Position numbers and translations under genes: made by a program
Part shown: positions 16,736 through 26,513 of the stretch, in pieces
Position numbering within the stretch: the stretch's first letter is position 1
Layout: every line of letters begins with the position of its first letter
Assembly (NCBI GenBank): GCA_016926875.1
Contig: JAFGNU010000038.1
Span: 62,001-126,000, forward strand
DNA: 64,000 bases
DNA from: Anaerolineae bacterium
GTDB lineage: Bacteria > Chloroflexota > Anaerolineae > Aggregatilineales > Aggregatilineaceae
Direction: 5' to 3'
Notes under the pieces: generated by a model
What the model was told of the DNA's origin: nothing
Database searches by the model: none
Seen by the model: the letters and a program-made list of their open reading frames with translations, nothing else

Positions 16736-18127
16736 TCATTCAACTTCGTCCGGCGGCGGCACCAGCTCGATTTCACGTGCGCCGACGCGGCTTTGGAAGG
16801 CCGGAATGCCGACATCCTCGTGAATCAGCCCTGCCCAGCAGTCCTGTGGATTGCGGGCGGCGATCAGTTCGGTCATACGGATGGCGCCCCAGGTTTCGGC
16901 CCGTTGTCCGGGCTGCAAGTAGTAGTAGGTTTCGCCAGTGGTGCTGTCGTAGACCGCTTCCAGTTCATCGAGCGGGGCGAGCGCCCACCGCCAGGGAAAA
17001 TCGCTCAACGATGTGTCGCATTTGATCCCGACACGCCATGCGCCGGATTCTTCGTATGCGCCCAGGCTGGCGGCCTGCTGGTCAAACTGGTACACCGTGC
17101 CGGGGAACGGTCCCGCCGTGCGGACCGGCGTAGAGCCATAGTTGTTGACGGTCAGTTTGAAGATCAGCAGATCGCCCTGGACCATTGTCAGCGTTGTGAG
17201 TTCGGACGCGATGCCTTCCGGTTTCGCGGTGCGCTCGCCGTTGGCCTCCAGGCTGGTGTAGTAGGCATCCTCATAGGGCATGTGATCAAAGAAGACGACC
17301 GAGCCGGTAGTCTGTGGCGTGATCTCGACCTGCGGCAGCCCGCCGTCTTTGATAGTGAGCTGTCCCTGGTGGACAATGCGCTGTCCTTCGTCATCTTGCG
17401 CCACTGCGTACACCGTGTAATCGCCGTCCGGCGGCGGCTCCATACCCTGGTCTACACCACCGTCATAGTCAAATTCGTGATTGCCCAGGTCATCCGGTTC
17501 GCGGCCTTCTTCCCGTTCGGACAGGTAGTAACGCTCGCCTTCGCTGTCTTCCAGGTAAACGCTCAGGTGGGCGGGTTTTTCCAGGAAGATATTGACGTTC
17601 ACCCGGTCGTGGATGCCGTCCTGGTTGGGGGTAAAGGTCTGCGGGTGAACCTCGAAGGCGGACATTACCGGCAGGGCGCTGTCGGCGTCCATAATATCCA
17701 GTGTACCGGTCTGGCGTTTGGTTTTGTCGTCTCCGGCGGCCTCGATGGTCCACGTGTAGCGCCCATTGGGGATCAGGCGCGTTTCAATGTCGCCGGGGAC
17801 AGCTTCACCGGGCAGGGTGTAACCCTCGACGATGCCGCTAAACAGCACGGAATAATCGCCGGAACCGCGCCGTTCATTTTCGCGGAAAGTGTAGCGCTGC
17901 CCGTCTTCGTTTTCCAGGTAGATGCTGATCCGCGCCGGGCGTGCCAGGGAATAGCGAATCGTGGTGACATCGTCTTCGCCGTCGGCGTTGGGCGAGATCT
18001 GCCGAAGCTCAAACTCGGCGCCCGACAGCAGCGATACCGGTGGGCGCAGAACCAGATACCCCGCGATCCCGACCACGATAACGGCACCCAGTGCTGCGAT
18101 GATGGTAAGCAGTTTTGGAATATGCAT
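16736..18127 (-). CDS. Membrane-anchored surface protein with two FlgD-like Ig domains
   Basis: 463 residues. The N-terminal segment LLTIIAALGAVIVVGIAGYL is a signal anchor. Two related beta-sandwich units follow: one starts with ISPNADGEDDVTTIRYSLAR, the other with FTPNQDGIHDRVNVNIFLEK. Both carry the Asn-x-Asp-Gly-x-x-Asp loop typical of FlgD-like and gliding-motility C-terminal domains and are followed by hydrophobic Ig strands (ISIYLENEDGQRY, LSVYLEDSEGERY) and an NGRYTWTIEA or DGDYTVYAVA strand. The last 170 residues are beta-rich and unfamiliar. GGAGAGG precedes the ATG at 18127. It heads the minus-strand run toward the PhnD-like gene and the glycosyltransferases. Function unknown; cell-surface adhesion or structure is likely. 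Confidence 0.7.
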   Translation of the reverse strand: MHIPKLLTIIAALGAVIVVGIAGYLVLRPPVSLLSGAEFELRQISPNADGEDDVTTIRYSLARPARISIYLENEDGQRYTFRENERRGSGDYSVLFSGIVEGYTLPGEAVPGDIETRLIPNGRYTWTIEAAGDDKTKRQTGTLDIMDADSALPVMSAFEVHPQTFTPNQDGIHDRVNVNIFLEKPAHLSVYLEDSEGERYYLSEREEGREPDDLGNHEFDYDGGVDQGMEPPPDGDYTVYAVAQDDEGQRIVHQGQLTIKDGGLPQVEITPQTTGSVVFFDHMPYEDAYYTSLEANGERTAKPEGIASELTTLTMVQGDLLIFKLTVNNYGSTPVRTAGPFPGTVYQFDQQAASLGAYEESGAWRVGIKCDTSLSDFPWRWALAPLDELEAVYDSTTGETYYYLQPGQRAETWGAIRMTELIAARNPQDCWAGLIHEDVGIPAFQSRVGAREIELVPPPDEVE

Positions 18128-18312
18128 TGGCACCCTCTCCAACAAGACGCGGCGATTATGCCATGGCCCAGGCAATCGCACCACCCCGATCAAGGCGAGC
18201 CGGGCGTTTTGTCAGGTAAGCGTCCCCCAATCGGCAGGTAAGCTGGGGAGGTGCCGTTGCTGCCCACAGAATATCCAGGTTTGCCCTTGTAAGCTGCTCT
18301 TTTAAGCGGTAG

Positions 18313-18330
18313 TATGTGGGATATGTGGGA
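18313..18330. repeat. Tandem TATGTGGGA repeat in a divergent intergenic region
   Basis: TATGTGGGA occurs twice back to back and is followed by TAA. It lies in the 326-base gap between the FlgD-like gene (minus) and folC (plus). The same core, TATGTGGGAT, recurs with inverted copies at 26451-26513. Apart from this repeat and the hairpin at 18349, nothing else stands out in this gap. Confidence 0.5.
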
Positions 18331-18348
18331 TAATTTGTGTCCAGCCTT

Positions 18349-18369
18349 GGGCGCTGTCAGCGCCCTTTT
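18349..18369 (+). terminator. Terminator-like hairpin in the folC leader
   Basis: GGGCGCT, a three-base loop GTC and AGCGCCC, followed directly by TTTTC. No plus-strand gene ends just upstream, so it may attenuate transcripts that enter folC. Confidence 0.6.
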
Positions 18370-18453
18370 CATTATTGTCTGCTATGATTCGGCGGTGGCA
18401 CGTTGGTTTGCACGGTTCGCGATCATAGCTACGTCGAGGATAAACGGGATTCG

Positions 18454-19845
18454 ATGAGTTTCTCTTCGTTGCAGACTTATGCTGAAACACTGGATTACCT
18501 GTACAGCTTCGTCAACTGGGAAGTTGAGCGCCATATGCGCTATGCGCCGGAGGTCATCACGCTTGAGCGTCCGCGCGCCGTGTTGGCTGCATTGGATAAT
18601 CCGCAGGACCGTTACCCCGTGGTGCATATCACAGGCACCAAGGGGAAGGGATCGGTTGGGGCGATGTGCGCGTCGGCGTTCCAGGCGGCGGGGCTGCGCA
18701 CAGGCTTGTATTCGTCGCCGCATTTGCAGGACTTCCGCGAGCGGTTTCGCATAAACAACCGGCTGATTGCGCCGGACGACCTGACGGCGCTGATCAACGA
18801 AATGCGTCCGGTAATTGAGGCGGTGCCGGATATTACGTGGTTTGAAGTAACGACGGCGCTCGCGTTTTTGTACTTCGCCCGGCAGCAGGTAGAGGTGGCT
18901 GTGATCGAGGTTGGGTTGGGCGGTCGGCTGGATGCGACGAACGTTGTGACACCGGTTGTGTCAGTCATCACCAGCCTGAGCTATGACCACACACACCTGT
19001 TGGGCGACTCGCTGGCGTCGATTGCCAGGGAGAAGGGCGGTATTATCAAGCCGGGCGTGCCGGTTGTAACGGCGCCCCAGTCCCCGGAAGCGCTCGACGT
19101 GCTGGCCGGGATTGCTGCCGAGCACCATGCTCCTCTGACGCTGATAGGGCACGATTGGCTGTACACCCCGCAGCAATGCACCTGGGACTGCCAGCAGTTC
19201 ACCGCCGGGCCGGTTGACCAACCAATGCAACCGTTCCGCGTGGCACTGCCCGGTGAACATCAGGCGCTCAATGCTACGGTCGCGCTGGCCGCACTAGACC
19301 ACGTACGCAAAGCCGGGATACCGGTGGATACGCAGGCTGTGCAAACCGGGTTTATGGCGGTGGATTGGCCGGGGCGGTTGGAAGTCGTCGATCATACGCC
19401 GCCGCTGGTGCTGGATGCCGCGCACAACGGAGCATCGGCCCGGCGCTTACGGGCCGCGCTAACCGAGCTGTTTACACAGCGTCCGCTGGCGCTGATCTTT
19501 GGCGCGTCGGCAGATAAGGACGTCAGCGGCATGTTTGACGCACTGCTGCCGCTGACGGATTACCTCATCGCCGCGCAGGCGGTGCACCCGCGCGCGCTGT
19601 CACCAGATGAGATTGTGGCGGCGGCACGCCGACAGGGCTATACAGGGTATATCGAAAAAATACCGGCAGCGCAGGCGGCCCTGGCGCGAGCAACGGCACT
19701 GGTCGGCACGGAGGGATTGATCTGTACGACCGGGTCGCTGTTTATTGTGGGCGAGATGCGCACGGTGTGCGGGCTGCCGGCAGGTCATGTGAAGCGCCCG
19801 GCTCAGCAGTTGGAAACCGGTTCGAGCGTTGTCTTCTGCGATTGA
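18454..19845 (+). CDS. folC: Bifunctional folylpolyglutamate synthase/dihydrofolate synthase
   Basis: 463 residues. It joins glutamate to dihydropteroate or tetrahydrofolate using ATP. The P-loop is VVHITGTKGKGSVGAMCASA, followed by LYSSPHLQDFRERFRINN, the FolC-specific omega loop. VEVAVIEVGLGGRLDATNVV is the Mur-ligase metal and substrate segment, SYDHTHLLGDSLASIAREKG the next, and LVLDAAHNGASARRLRAAL the C-terminal domain loop. All family landmarks are present at normal length. The ATG at 18454 was preferred over earlier codons because homologues begin there. It is followed 21 bases later by lon. Confidence 0.93.
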   Translation: MSFSSLQTYAETLDYLYSFVNWEVERHMRYAPEVITLERPRAVLAALDNPQDRYPVVHITGTKGKGSVGAMCASAFQAAGLRTGLYSSPHLQDFRERFRINNRLIAPDDLTALINEMRPVIEAVPDITWFEVTTALAFLYFARQQVEVAVIEVGLGGRLDATNVVTPVVSVITSLSYDHTHLLGDSLASIAREKGGIIKPGVPVVTAPQSPEALDVLAGIAAEHHAPLTLIGHDWLYTPQQCTWDCQQFTAGPVDQPMQPFRVALPGEHQALNATVALAALDHVRKAGIPVDTQAVQTGFMAVDWPGRLEVVDHTPPLVLDAAHNGASARRLRAALTELFTQRPLALIFGASADKDVSGMFDALLPLTDYLIAAQAVHPRALSPDEIVAAARRQGYTGYIEKIPAAQAALARATALVGTEGLICTTGSLFIVGEMRTVCGLPAGHVKRPAQQLETGSSVVFCD

Positions 19846-19866
19846 TTCGCGGCCTGGATTACTCTG

Positions 19867-22314
19867 ATGATTGGACACGGCGTCACCGATTTTTACACAG
19901 TTCAGGATGCCACGCCTGATGCCGACGGGTTGATCGAACTTGTTTTGATCCCGCTGCCGGACTTGGTGATATTCCCCAAAATGGTGACGCCGCTGTTTAT
20001 CCACCGCGAGCGCGATCTTCAGGCAATCAGCGAAGCGCAGGATACGCAGCAAACACTGCTCGGTGTAGCGCAGCGACAACTGAACCTCGATACGCCGGAG
20101 CCTGGAGAGCTGTATACGGTCGGGACCGAGATGGCGGTTGGGCGCCTGATACACATGCCGGATGGCGGTGCCAGCGTGTTGGTACAGGGGCGGCGGCGGG
20201 TTGATATTGTCGAATTTACTCAGACATCACCCTGTTACCGGGTGAAAGCACGCCCTTTGAGCGAACCAGCTTCGGATTCGCGCGAGATCACCGCGTTGAT
20301 GCGTGCTACTGTGAACTTGTTTCAAAAGTGTATACAGCTCAACCCGCAGCTACCGGAAGAAGCATATATCTACGCGCTGAATATTGAAGACCCCGGCTGG
20401 CTGGCCGACCTGATCGCATCAACGGTGAGTCTGCGCGTCAGGGAACGGCAGGAACTGCTGCAAGCAATCGATCCGGTCGAGCGGCTGCGCCGGGCAAGCA
20501 ACCTGCTGGGGCGCGAACTGGAAATGCTGGAACTGGAAGAACATATCCAGATGCAGGTGCGGCAGGAGATGGATCGCAGCCAGCGTGAAATGTTCCTGCG
20601 CGAGCAGATGCGGGTCATCCAGCACGAACTGGGTGAAATGGATATCTTTCAGCAGGAAATAAGCGAACTGCGCGAGCGGATCGAGGCGGGCGATCTGCCG
20701 GACGAAGTGCAGGACAAGGCGCTTAAGGAACTGGGCCGCCTGGTGATGATCCCGCCGATGGCGCCGGAGGTCGGCGTTATCCACACTTACCTCAACTGGC
20801 TGCTGGACCTGCCCTGGCAGAAGACTTCCGAGGATAACCTGGACCTGGATAACGCAGCCCGTGTATTGGATGCTGAACATTACGGCCTGCCCAAAGCAAA
20901 AGAGCGGATTCTAGAGCATATGGCTGTGCGCCGTCTTGCGCCGGACAAGATGCGCAGTCCGATCCTGTGCTTTGTTGGGCCACCGGGCACCGGCAAAACA
21001 TCGCTCGGCAAAAGCATCGCCAGCGCGCTGGGACGCGAGTTTGTGCGCGTCAGCCTAGGCGGCGTGCGCGACGAGGCCGAGATTCGCGGGCACCGGCGCA
21101 CATATATCGGGGCGCTGCCAGGGCGCATCATCCAGACTATGCGCCGCGCCGGGACGGTCAACCCGGTTTTTATGCTGGATGAAATTGATAAGCTGGGGAT
21201 TGATTTCCGGGGCGATCCGGCTGCTGCGCTGCTGGAAGTGCTCGACCCGGAGCAGAATTTTGCGTATTCCGATCACTACCTGGACGTGAATTACGACCTG
21301 TCGAAGGTGCTCTTTATCACGACGGCCAATTACCTGGACCCGATCCCCCCGGCGCTGCTCGACCGTATGGAGGTGATCGAGTTTCCGGGCTATATTGAAG
21401 AGGAAAAGCTGAGCATCGCCCGGCAGTTTTTGATCCCGCGCCAATTGGAGCAGCACGGCCTGAGCGACCAGCGCATCCGCTTTGATGACAATGCTATCCG
21501 CACCATCTGCCGGGAATATACTTACGAGGCCGGGGTGCGCAACCTGGAACGCGAAATCGCCAAGGTGTGCCGCAAGCTGGCCCGGCGGGTGGCCGAAGAG
21601 AAATCGATCCTCAAACGGGTTACACCGCAAAGCCTGGATAAGTATCTTGGCCCGCCGCAGTTCATCCCGCCGCTGGCCGAAGAAGAGGACGAGATCGGCG
21701 TGGCGACAGGGCTGGCCTGGACCGAGGCCGGTGGAGACATCATGGCGATTGAGGTCTCGCTGATGCCGGGTAAGGGCGCGCTAACATTGACCGGGCAGCT
21801 TGGCGATGTGATGCAGGAATCAGCTCAGGCGGCGCTGAGCTATACGCGCTCGCGTGCCAGGCAGTTGAATATTGCTCCGGACGAGTTCGACCAGTTAGAT
21901 ATTCACGTCCACCTGCCGGAGGGAGCTATTCCGAAAGATGGCCCGTCGGCAGGGATCACGCTGGCAACAGCGCTGATCTCGGCGCTGACCCAGCGCAAAG
22001 TGCGCCGGACGGTCGCCATGACCGGTGAGATCACACTGCGCGGGCGGGTGCTGCCGGTGGGCGGCGTGCGGGAGAAAATCCTGACCGCGCACCGCAACGG
22101 GATCGCTACCGTACTGCTGCCCAGGCGCAACGGCAAGGATTTACAGGAAATCCCAAAGCGCACCCTGCGCGATATGAACATCGTATTCGTGGCCCACATG
22201 GACGAAGTGCTGGAACAGGCGCTGCTGCCTGTGCGGCATGAAACGCACGTTTCGCTGCCCGGTTCGGACGGCGTATCTGTAGCGGGGAAAGACGATGTCT
22301 CCCAAAAAAGCTGA
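19867..22314 (+). CDS. lon: ATP-dependent Lon protease (LonA)
   Basis: 815 residues in the LonA order: N-terminal substrate domain ([20 protein letters not shown]), coiled coil (about 220-290, [20 protein letters not shown]), AAA+ module with Walker A GPPGTGKT at 371-378 and Walker [14 protein letters not shown], and the C-terminal protease. The catalytic dyad is S694 in KDGPSAGI and K737 in GGVREKIL, 43 residues apart as in E. coli Lon. It degrades damaged and regulatory proteins in the cytoplasm. The ATG at 19867 has no clear ribosome site, so it may be coupled to folC. Its last 20 bases overlap the next gene. Confidence 0.95.
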   Translation: MIGHGVTDFYTVQDATPDADGLIELVLIPLPDLVIFPKMVTPLFIHRERDLQAISEAQDTQQTLLGVAQRQLNLDTPEPGELYTVGTEMAVGRLIHMPDGGASVLVQGRRRVDIVEFTQTSPCYRVKARPLSEPASDSREITALMRATVNLFQKCIQLNPQLPEEAYIYALNIEDPGWLADLIASTVSLRVRERQELLQAIDPVERLRRASNLLGRELEMLELEEHIQMQVRQEMDRSQREMFLREQMRVIQHELGEMDIFQQEISELRERIEAGDLPDEVQDKALKELGRLVMIPPMAPEVGVIHTYLNWLLDLPWQKTSEDNLDLDNAARVLDAEHYGLPKAKERILEHMAVRRLAPDKMRSPILCFVGPPGTGKTSLGKSIASALGREFVRVSLGGVRDEAEIRGHRRTYIGALPGRIIQTMRRAGTVNPVFMLDEIDKLGIDFRGDPAAALLEVLDPEQNFAYSDHYLDVNYDLSKVLFITTANYLDPIPPALLDRMEVIEFPGYIEEEKLSIARQFLIPRQLEQHGLSDQRIRFDDNAIRTICREYTYEAGVRNLEREIAKVCRKLARRVAEEKSILKRVTPQSLDKYLGPPQFIPPLAEEEDEIGVATGLAWTEAGGDIMAIEVSLMPGKGALTLTGQLGDVMQESAQAALSYTRSRARQLNIAPDEFDQLDIHVHLPEGAIPKDGPSAGITLATALISALTQRKVRRTVAMTGEITLRGRVLPVGGVREKILTAHRNGIATVLLPRRNGKDLQEIPKRTLRDMNIVFVAHMDEVLEQALLPVRHETHVSLPGSDGVSVAGKDDVSQKS

Positions 22315-23761
22315 TGTGACCGATCCGCCCTCGGAAGAAAAGCGCGAACAGGTCAGCACCGAGGAAGATATTCTGGCGCTGCTGGAGAAAAAACGCAGCG
22401 AGGTAGCAGACTGGCTGCCCGGTCGTGCGCCTGTCCGTGATATTGCCGAGTTGTTGGCGGCGATGGCCAACACGCGGGGAGGGACGCTGCTGTTGGGGGT
22501 GGCGCCCCGCTCCGACAAGCCAGCAGGCGTGGATGATGCGGAGAACGCGGTAAGCCGGGTGTTGGAAGCAGCGCTATCTATCGATCCACCGCTGATCATC
22601 CCCCTGCCGCAGATTGTCCAGACGCAAGGGCTGCCGATGGTGGTCGTCCAGGTGCCGCGCGGCATGCCGCATGTCTACGCGCTGGACGGGAGATACCTGG
22701 CCCGCGATGGCAGTCGCAATATCCCGGTGCCGTCCTATAAACTGCGGCGGTTGATCCTGGAACGCGGCGACGTGACATTCGAATCCCTGCCGTCCCGCAA
22801 TGCCGCCAGGGATGATCTGGACTGGGAACAGGTAAAAGCGTACACTTCCAAGCTGCACGGCATGGGCGAACTGCCGCCAGAACAAATCTTGACCAAGCGT
22901 GGATGTCTGGTCAAGCAGGATGGCGAACTGCGCCCGACCAACGCCGGTATCTTACTCTTTGGCAAGGAACCCCAACAGTTTTTGCGCGGGTCTGACATCA
23001 CCGCCGCGCGGTTTGCCGGGGCCGAAATGGGCGACGTGTTCACCCGCCAGGACATCAACGGCACGCTGCCCCAGCAGATACGCCGGGTTGAGACATTCCT
23101 GATCGACAACCTGCGCAAAGGCGTGCACCTGGGCGGCCAGATGGCACGCAGCGAGCAGTTGGAATTCCCGCTGGAGGCTGTGCGCGAGTTGGTAGTCAAC
23201 GCGGTCGCTCACCGGGATTACAGTATTCGGGGCGATGGTATCCGCCTGTACCTGTTCAGTGACCGGCTGGAGATTACCAGTCCAGGTGGCCTGCCGGGGC
23301 CGGTGACGGTGGATAACATCGTAGACGAGCGCTTTTCGCGCAATACGGCGATTGTGCAGGTGCTTTCGGACATGCGATTCATCGAGCGCCTGGGCTATGG
23401 AGTGGATCGTGTACTGGCCCTGATGCGCGAACACAACCTGCCGGAACCGGCCTTCACCGAAACAGCGGGCGGTTTCCGGGTCACGCTGTATAACGCCCCG
23501 GTGGTGCCCGGTGTAACCGAACCGGTCCTGTTTGGCGGCGTGTTCCGGGGAAATTACATCAACCGCCGCCAGGAATACGCGCTGGACTTCCTCATTAACC
23601 GGAAGAATGCACGCATCACCAACAAGGACCTGCAAGAACTGTGTCCTGATGTACATTCCGAGACGATCCGGCGTGACCTGGCGGACCTGGTCAGCCGGAG
23701 AATCCTGATCAAGATGGGCGAAAAGCGCGGCTCGTACTACGTGCTCAAAAAACAGTCTTAA
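22295..23761 (+). CDS. AlbA_2 (Schlafen-like) and RecG-like HATPase regulator
   Basis: 488 residues. The N-terminal half is an AlbA_2 domain ([60 protein letters not shown]). The C-terminal half is a HATPase_c_4 module: [20 protein letters not shown] carries the N-box asparagine, then [17 protein letters not shown] and [17 protein letters not shown] winged-helix-like end ([20 protein letters not shown]) could bind DNA. Such proteins are often called transcriptional regulators or RecG-like, but no substrate is proven. The gene overlaps lon by 20 bases with GGGGAAAG before the ATG, so expression is tied to the protease. Confidence 0.8.
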   Translation: MSPKKADVTDPPSEEKREQVSTEEDILALLEKKRSEVADWLPGRAPVRDIAELLAAMANTRGGTLLLGVAPRSDKPAGVDDAENAVSRVLEAALSIDPPLIIPLPQIVQTQGLPMVVVQVPRGMPHVYALDGRYLARDGSRNIPVPSYKLRRLILERGDVTFESLPSRNAARDDLDWEQVKAYTSKLHGMGELPPEQILTKRGCLVKQDGELRPTNAGILLFGKEPQQFLRGSDITAARFAGAEMGDVFTRQDINGTLPQQIRRVETFLIDNLRKGVHLGGQMARSEQLEFPLEAVRELVVNAVAHRDYSIRGDGIRLYLFSDRLEITSPGGLPGPVTVDNIVDERFSRNTAIVQVLSDMRFIERLGYGVDRVLALMREHNLPEPAFTETAGGFRVTLYNAPVVPGVTEPVLFGGVFRGNYINRRQEYALDFLINRKNARITNKDLQELCPDVHSETIRRDLADLVSRRILIKMGEKRGSYYVLKKQS

Positions 23762-23767
23762 GCGGCT

Positions 23768-25339
23768 GTGAGAAACATGATGCCAAGACGATCTACGCTG
23801 GGATTGTGTGCGGTTGGATGGCTGCTGGTATTGGCGCTTGGAGCGTGCAATCTGGCGGTTTCGTCATCGACGCCAACACCAACCGCCACAGTATCGCCAA
23901 CGGCAACGGCAAGCCGGACGCCAACTATTACGCCAACGCCCACAACGGCAGCGACAGCAACGCCAACCTACACGCCGACGCATACGCTCACACCCAGCGC
24001 CACGCCGCTGCCAACGGCAACACCGTACCCCACCCCTGGGTTTGCCAACGACCAGTGGACCTCGGTCGAGATTTCTCCGACGATCAGCGAGGGGTTGGCC
24101 GGTTCGTGGTTTGCTTTCCTGAGCGTCAACGAACGAACCGATATGACGAATCTGCAAACGCCGCAGCCTGCATCCGAGTTGGAAACGCTGTATCTGCTCA
24201 ATCCTGTAAGCGGCGAACACGTGTCTATCCTGGATTTTCCATCCAGCACCGAAGACCGCATTTATTGGGCGCCGGACGGCTTGAAGCTGGTGTATTTCCT
24301 GGAACCGGCCCTGCTGCCGGACGGCACACGGGCAGGCGGGCTGTACCTGCTAAATCTCAGCCTGGGGATCAGTCTGCGCCTGTTTGATATATCGACACTC
24401 AGCCCGCGCGGCATACTCGATCACCAGCCGGTATGGTCGCCGGATAGTTCACAGTTCGCCGTGGCGTTGCCGACTGCGTATGACGTGGATATTTTCATCG
24501 TGTCAGCCGATGGCTCGATCTACCAGAACGCGACGGAACACGGCGCCTATGACCTGTGGCCTGCATGGTCACCGGACGGGCGGCGGCTGGCATTTGTATC
24601 TGACCGGGAGACATGCCCGACCTGGGCGCCGGGCGAGCCAGATACATGCGCAGCCCTGGATGCTACGCCTCCAACCAGGGGCAACCTGTATGTGATGGAT
24701 GTGGCAACCGGCAATGTCCGGCGGGTGGCCGATATTATGCTGGACGGCCCGCCGACCTGGATCAGCAATTTACAGGTTGGGTTCACCGTGGGGTTGTCAG
24801 ACCTGATGGCGGCCCAGTCGGATGTGTGGATAGCCGATATCCAGTCCGGCACCTTGCGCGAAATCTCCGATCCCACCGGAGCGCTGAACCTGGGGGCAGC
24901 CTGGGCGCCGGGCGGTTTGCAGGTGCTGTACCATGAGGCCTCCGACCCTGATCGCTTGCTGCTGAAAGACGGCAATGGCAACCTGATCAGTTCGCTCGAT
25001 GAGTATTCTTTCGCGCGATTCGGGTTCGCGGCAGACTGGTCGCCAGAAGGCGAATGGGTGGCCTTTGCAGGGAGTAACGGCTTGTGCCCGTATGGATTGA
25101 TCGTGGCGCGTAACGACCTGGCTGTTTTTTCGGGACCCGCTACAACACCCCGCGCCTGCAATCCCCAGTACTCGCCCGATGGCCGCTGGCTGGCGTATGC
25201 CGGAATCCAGTTCCGCCCAGGGGCGAGCGATGGGCGCCTTGACTTATATGTTGCGCAGCCAAATGGGTACGGGGCAACTAACCTGACCAGTTATCTGCGG
25301 GGGGAAATCCGGCTGCTGGGCTGGGTAGGCCCTTCGTGA
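23768..25339 (+). CDS. TolB-like beta-propeller lipoprotein
   Basis: 523 residues. A signal with lipobox LALGAC is followed by a Thr/Pro/Ala-rich linker of about 60 residues (TPTPTATVSPTATASRTPT and similar), typical of Chloroflexota surface lipoproteins. The body is a beta-propeller with PD40 repeats: PVWSPDSSQFAVAL, PAWSPDGRRLAFVSD, ADWSPEGEWVAFAGSNG and PQYSPDGRWLAYAG. It would sit outside the membrane; ligand unknown. Starts at 23768 (GTG), 23777 and 23780 (ATG) are all possible, the last two giving a shorter signal. It begins seven bases after the AlbA_2 gene, so it belongs to the folC-lon run. Confidence 0.82.
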   Translation: MRNMMPRRSTLGLCAVGWLLVLALGACNLAVSSSTPTPTATVSPTATASRTPTITPTPTTAATATPTYTPTHTLTPSATPLPTATPYPTPGFANDQWTSVEISPTISEGLAGSWFAFLSVNERTDMTNLQTPQPASELETLYLLNPVSGEHVSILDFPSSTEDRIYWAPDGLKLVYFLEPALLPDGTRAGGLYLLNLSLGISLRLFDISTLSPRGILDHQPVWSPDSSQFAVALPTAYDVDIFIVSADGSIYQNATEHGAYDLWPAWSPDGRRLAFVSDRETCPTWAPGEPDTCAALDATPPTRGNLYVMDVATGNVRRVADIMLDGPPTWISNLQVGFTVGLSDLMAAQSDVWIADIQSGTLREISDPTGALNLGAAWAPGGLQVLYHEASDPDRLLLKDGNGNLISSLDEYSFARFGFAADWSPEGEWVAFAGSNGLCPYGLIVARNDLAVFSGPATTPRACNPQYSPDGRWLAYAGIQFRPGASDGRLDLYVAQPNGYGATNLTSYLRGEIRLLGWVGPS

Positions 25340-25393
25340 GATTGGTTCATCATTTTGATATCTTAGTTTTACTAACATGGGAGGCAGGCGATC

Positions 25394-26248
25394 GTGACGA
25401 AGTGCACAGCACTGGTAACGGACAGTACATGTAATCTGCCCGCGGACCTGACAGCCGCCCGGCGGATTTATACGGCTCCACTGTATGTACTCTGGGGCGA
25501 GGAAACATTCAAAGATGGGATCGATCTGACAGAACCGGAGTTTTTCCGGCGCCTGGTAGATTCACCAGATATCCCAAAAACGTCGCAGGTTTCGCCGAAA
25601 GATTTTACTGAATTATTTGAACACGCGCGGGAAGTAGAGCAAGCGGATGAGGTCGTTTGTGCTGTCATTTCGAGCGATCTGAGTGGGACATATGCGTCTG
25701 CGATCCAGGCGCAAAAGACGGTCGATTTCCCGGTGCGGGTGATCGATACCCGCCAGACATCCTGGGCGCTGGGGCATCCGATGTTGGCCGCTGCCGATGC
25801 GCGCGACGCCGGGGCCAGCCCGGCTGAGATCGAGCAGGTGATCAGGGATTCAGCCACACGCCAGCGGCTGCTTTTCACCGTTGAGAGTCTGGAGTATCTG
25901 CATCGCGGCGGACGGATCGGCAACGCCCGGCGGCTGCTTGGCTCGGCGCTGAGTATAAAACCGCTGCTGATATTGCAGGACGGCGTGATCGATCCGGTGG
26001 ATAACGTGCGAACCCGGAAGCGGGCGCTTGAACGTATGCTGAAACACGCGGAAGAATTGGCCGACGGGCGCCCGGTCACGCGCTTGTCTGTGCTGCATGG
26101 TGACTGTGAAGACGAAGCGAATACACTGCTGGAGCGGGCGATTGAACTGCTTGCCCCGCGTGAGGTGCACCTGTCGTATCTCGCTATGGTGCTGGGCGTG
26201 CACACGGGGCCGGGCGTGCTGGGCGTGAGCGTGGAGTGGTCCGCCTGA
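25394..26248 (+). CDS. DegV family fatty-acid-binding protein
   Basis: 284 residues. The DegV signature ALVTDSTCNLPADL is at the N-terminus, followed by PLYVLWGEETFKDGIDL, PKTSQVSPKDFTELFEHA, VVCAVISSDLSGTYASAIQA and LFTVESLEYLHRGGRIGNAR. DegV (FakB) proteins hold a fatty acid and, where FakA is present, present it for phosphorylation; no fakA-like gene is visible here. GGGAGG precedes the GTG at 25394. The end reads VHTGPGVLGVSVEWSA, the usual family C-terminus, so it is complete. Confidence 0.92.
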   Translation: MTKCTALVTDSTCNLPADLTAARRIYTAPLYVLWGEETFKDGIDLTEPEFFRRLVDSPDIPKTSQVSPKDFTELFEHAREVEQADEVVCAVISSDLSGTYASAIQAQKTVDFPVRVIDTRQTSWALGHPMLAAADARDAGASPAEIEQVIRDSATRQRLLFTVESLEYLHRGGRIGNARRLLGSALSIKPLLILQDGVIDPVDNVRTRKRALERMLKHAEELADGRPVTRLSVLHGDCEDEANTLLERAIELLAPREVHLSYLAMVLGVHTGPGVLGVSVEWSA

Positions 26249-26319
26249 GTGTGACACGTACCCTGTCTGGCGGTTGTGTGGTAACAGCTTTTCATTGCCA
26301 CAATATAGCTTGAGTTCAG

Positions 26320-26356
26320 CCAGGGACGGACCGCGCGATCCGTCCCTGGGCGTTTA
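26320..26356 (+). terminator. Terminator hairpin after the degV-like gene
   Basis: CCAGGGACGGA (26320-26330) and TCCGTCCCTGG (26339-26349) are a perfect 11-bp inverted repeat with an eight-base loop, followed by GCGTTTA. The T run is short, so it may work in part through stem strength. Confidence 0.6.
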
Positions 26357-26450
26357 CCCCCTGGCGGCTGCCTGGATCACGGGCAGGGTGTCTTGCTCGC
26401 GCGCCCCGATACGCCGCCATAAGCGCCAAGCTGCCAGATCGTCACCACAG

Positions 26451-26513
26451 AATCCCACTTTATCCCACAGTTATCCCGCACACGGTGGGTTATGTGGGAT
26501 ACGGGTGGGATTT
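26451..26513. repeat. Cluster of direct and inverted GTGGGAT motifs
   Basis: AATCCCACTT (26451), TTATCCCACA (26460), TTATCCCGCACA (26471), GGTGGGTTA (26484), TATGTGGGATA (26491) and GGGTGGGATTT (26503) are variants of one motif, three in each orientation, making a region of dyad symmetry. It lies between the convergent degV-like and mfd genes and touches the mfd stop. The core matches the tandem repeat at 18313-18330. Confidence 0.55.

Noticed and set aside
16712-18241. Open frame of 509 codons on the plus strand
   Set aside because: Antisense to the FlgD-like protein gene, which has a signal anchor, internal repeats and a good ribosome site.
23870-24035. Microsatellite-like repeat
   Set aside because: It is the coding sequence for the Thr/Pro/Ala linker of the lipoprotein; codons vary and the frame is kept.
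26451-26513. DnaA-box cluster or replication origin
   Set aside because: The motif is TTATCCCACA, with an extra C compared with the DnaA box TTATCCACA; no dnaA, dnaN or gyrase genes and no AT-rich unwinding region nearby.
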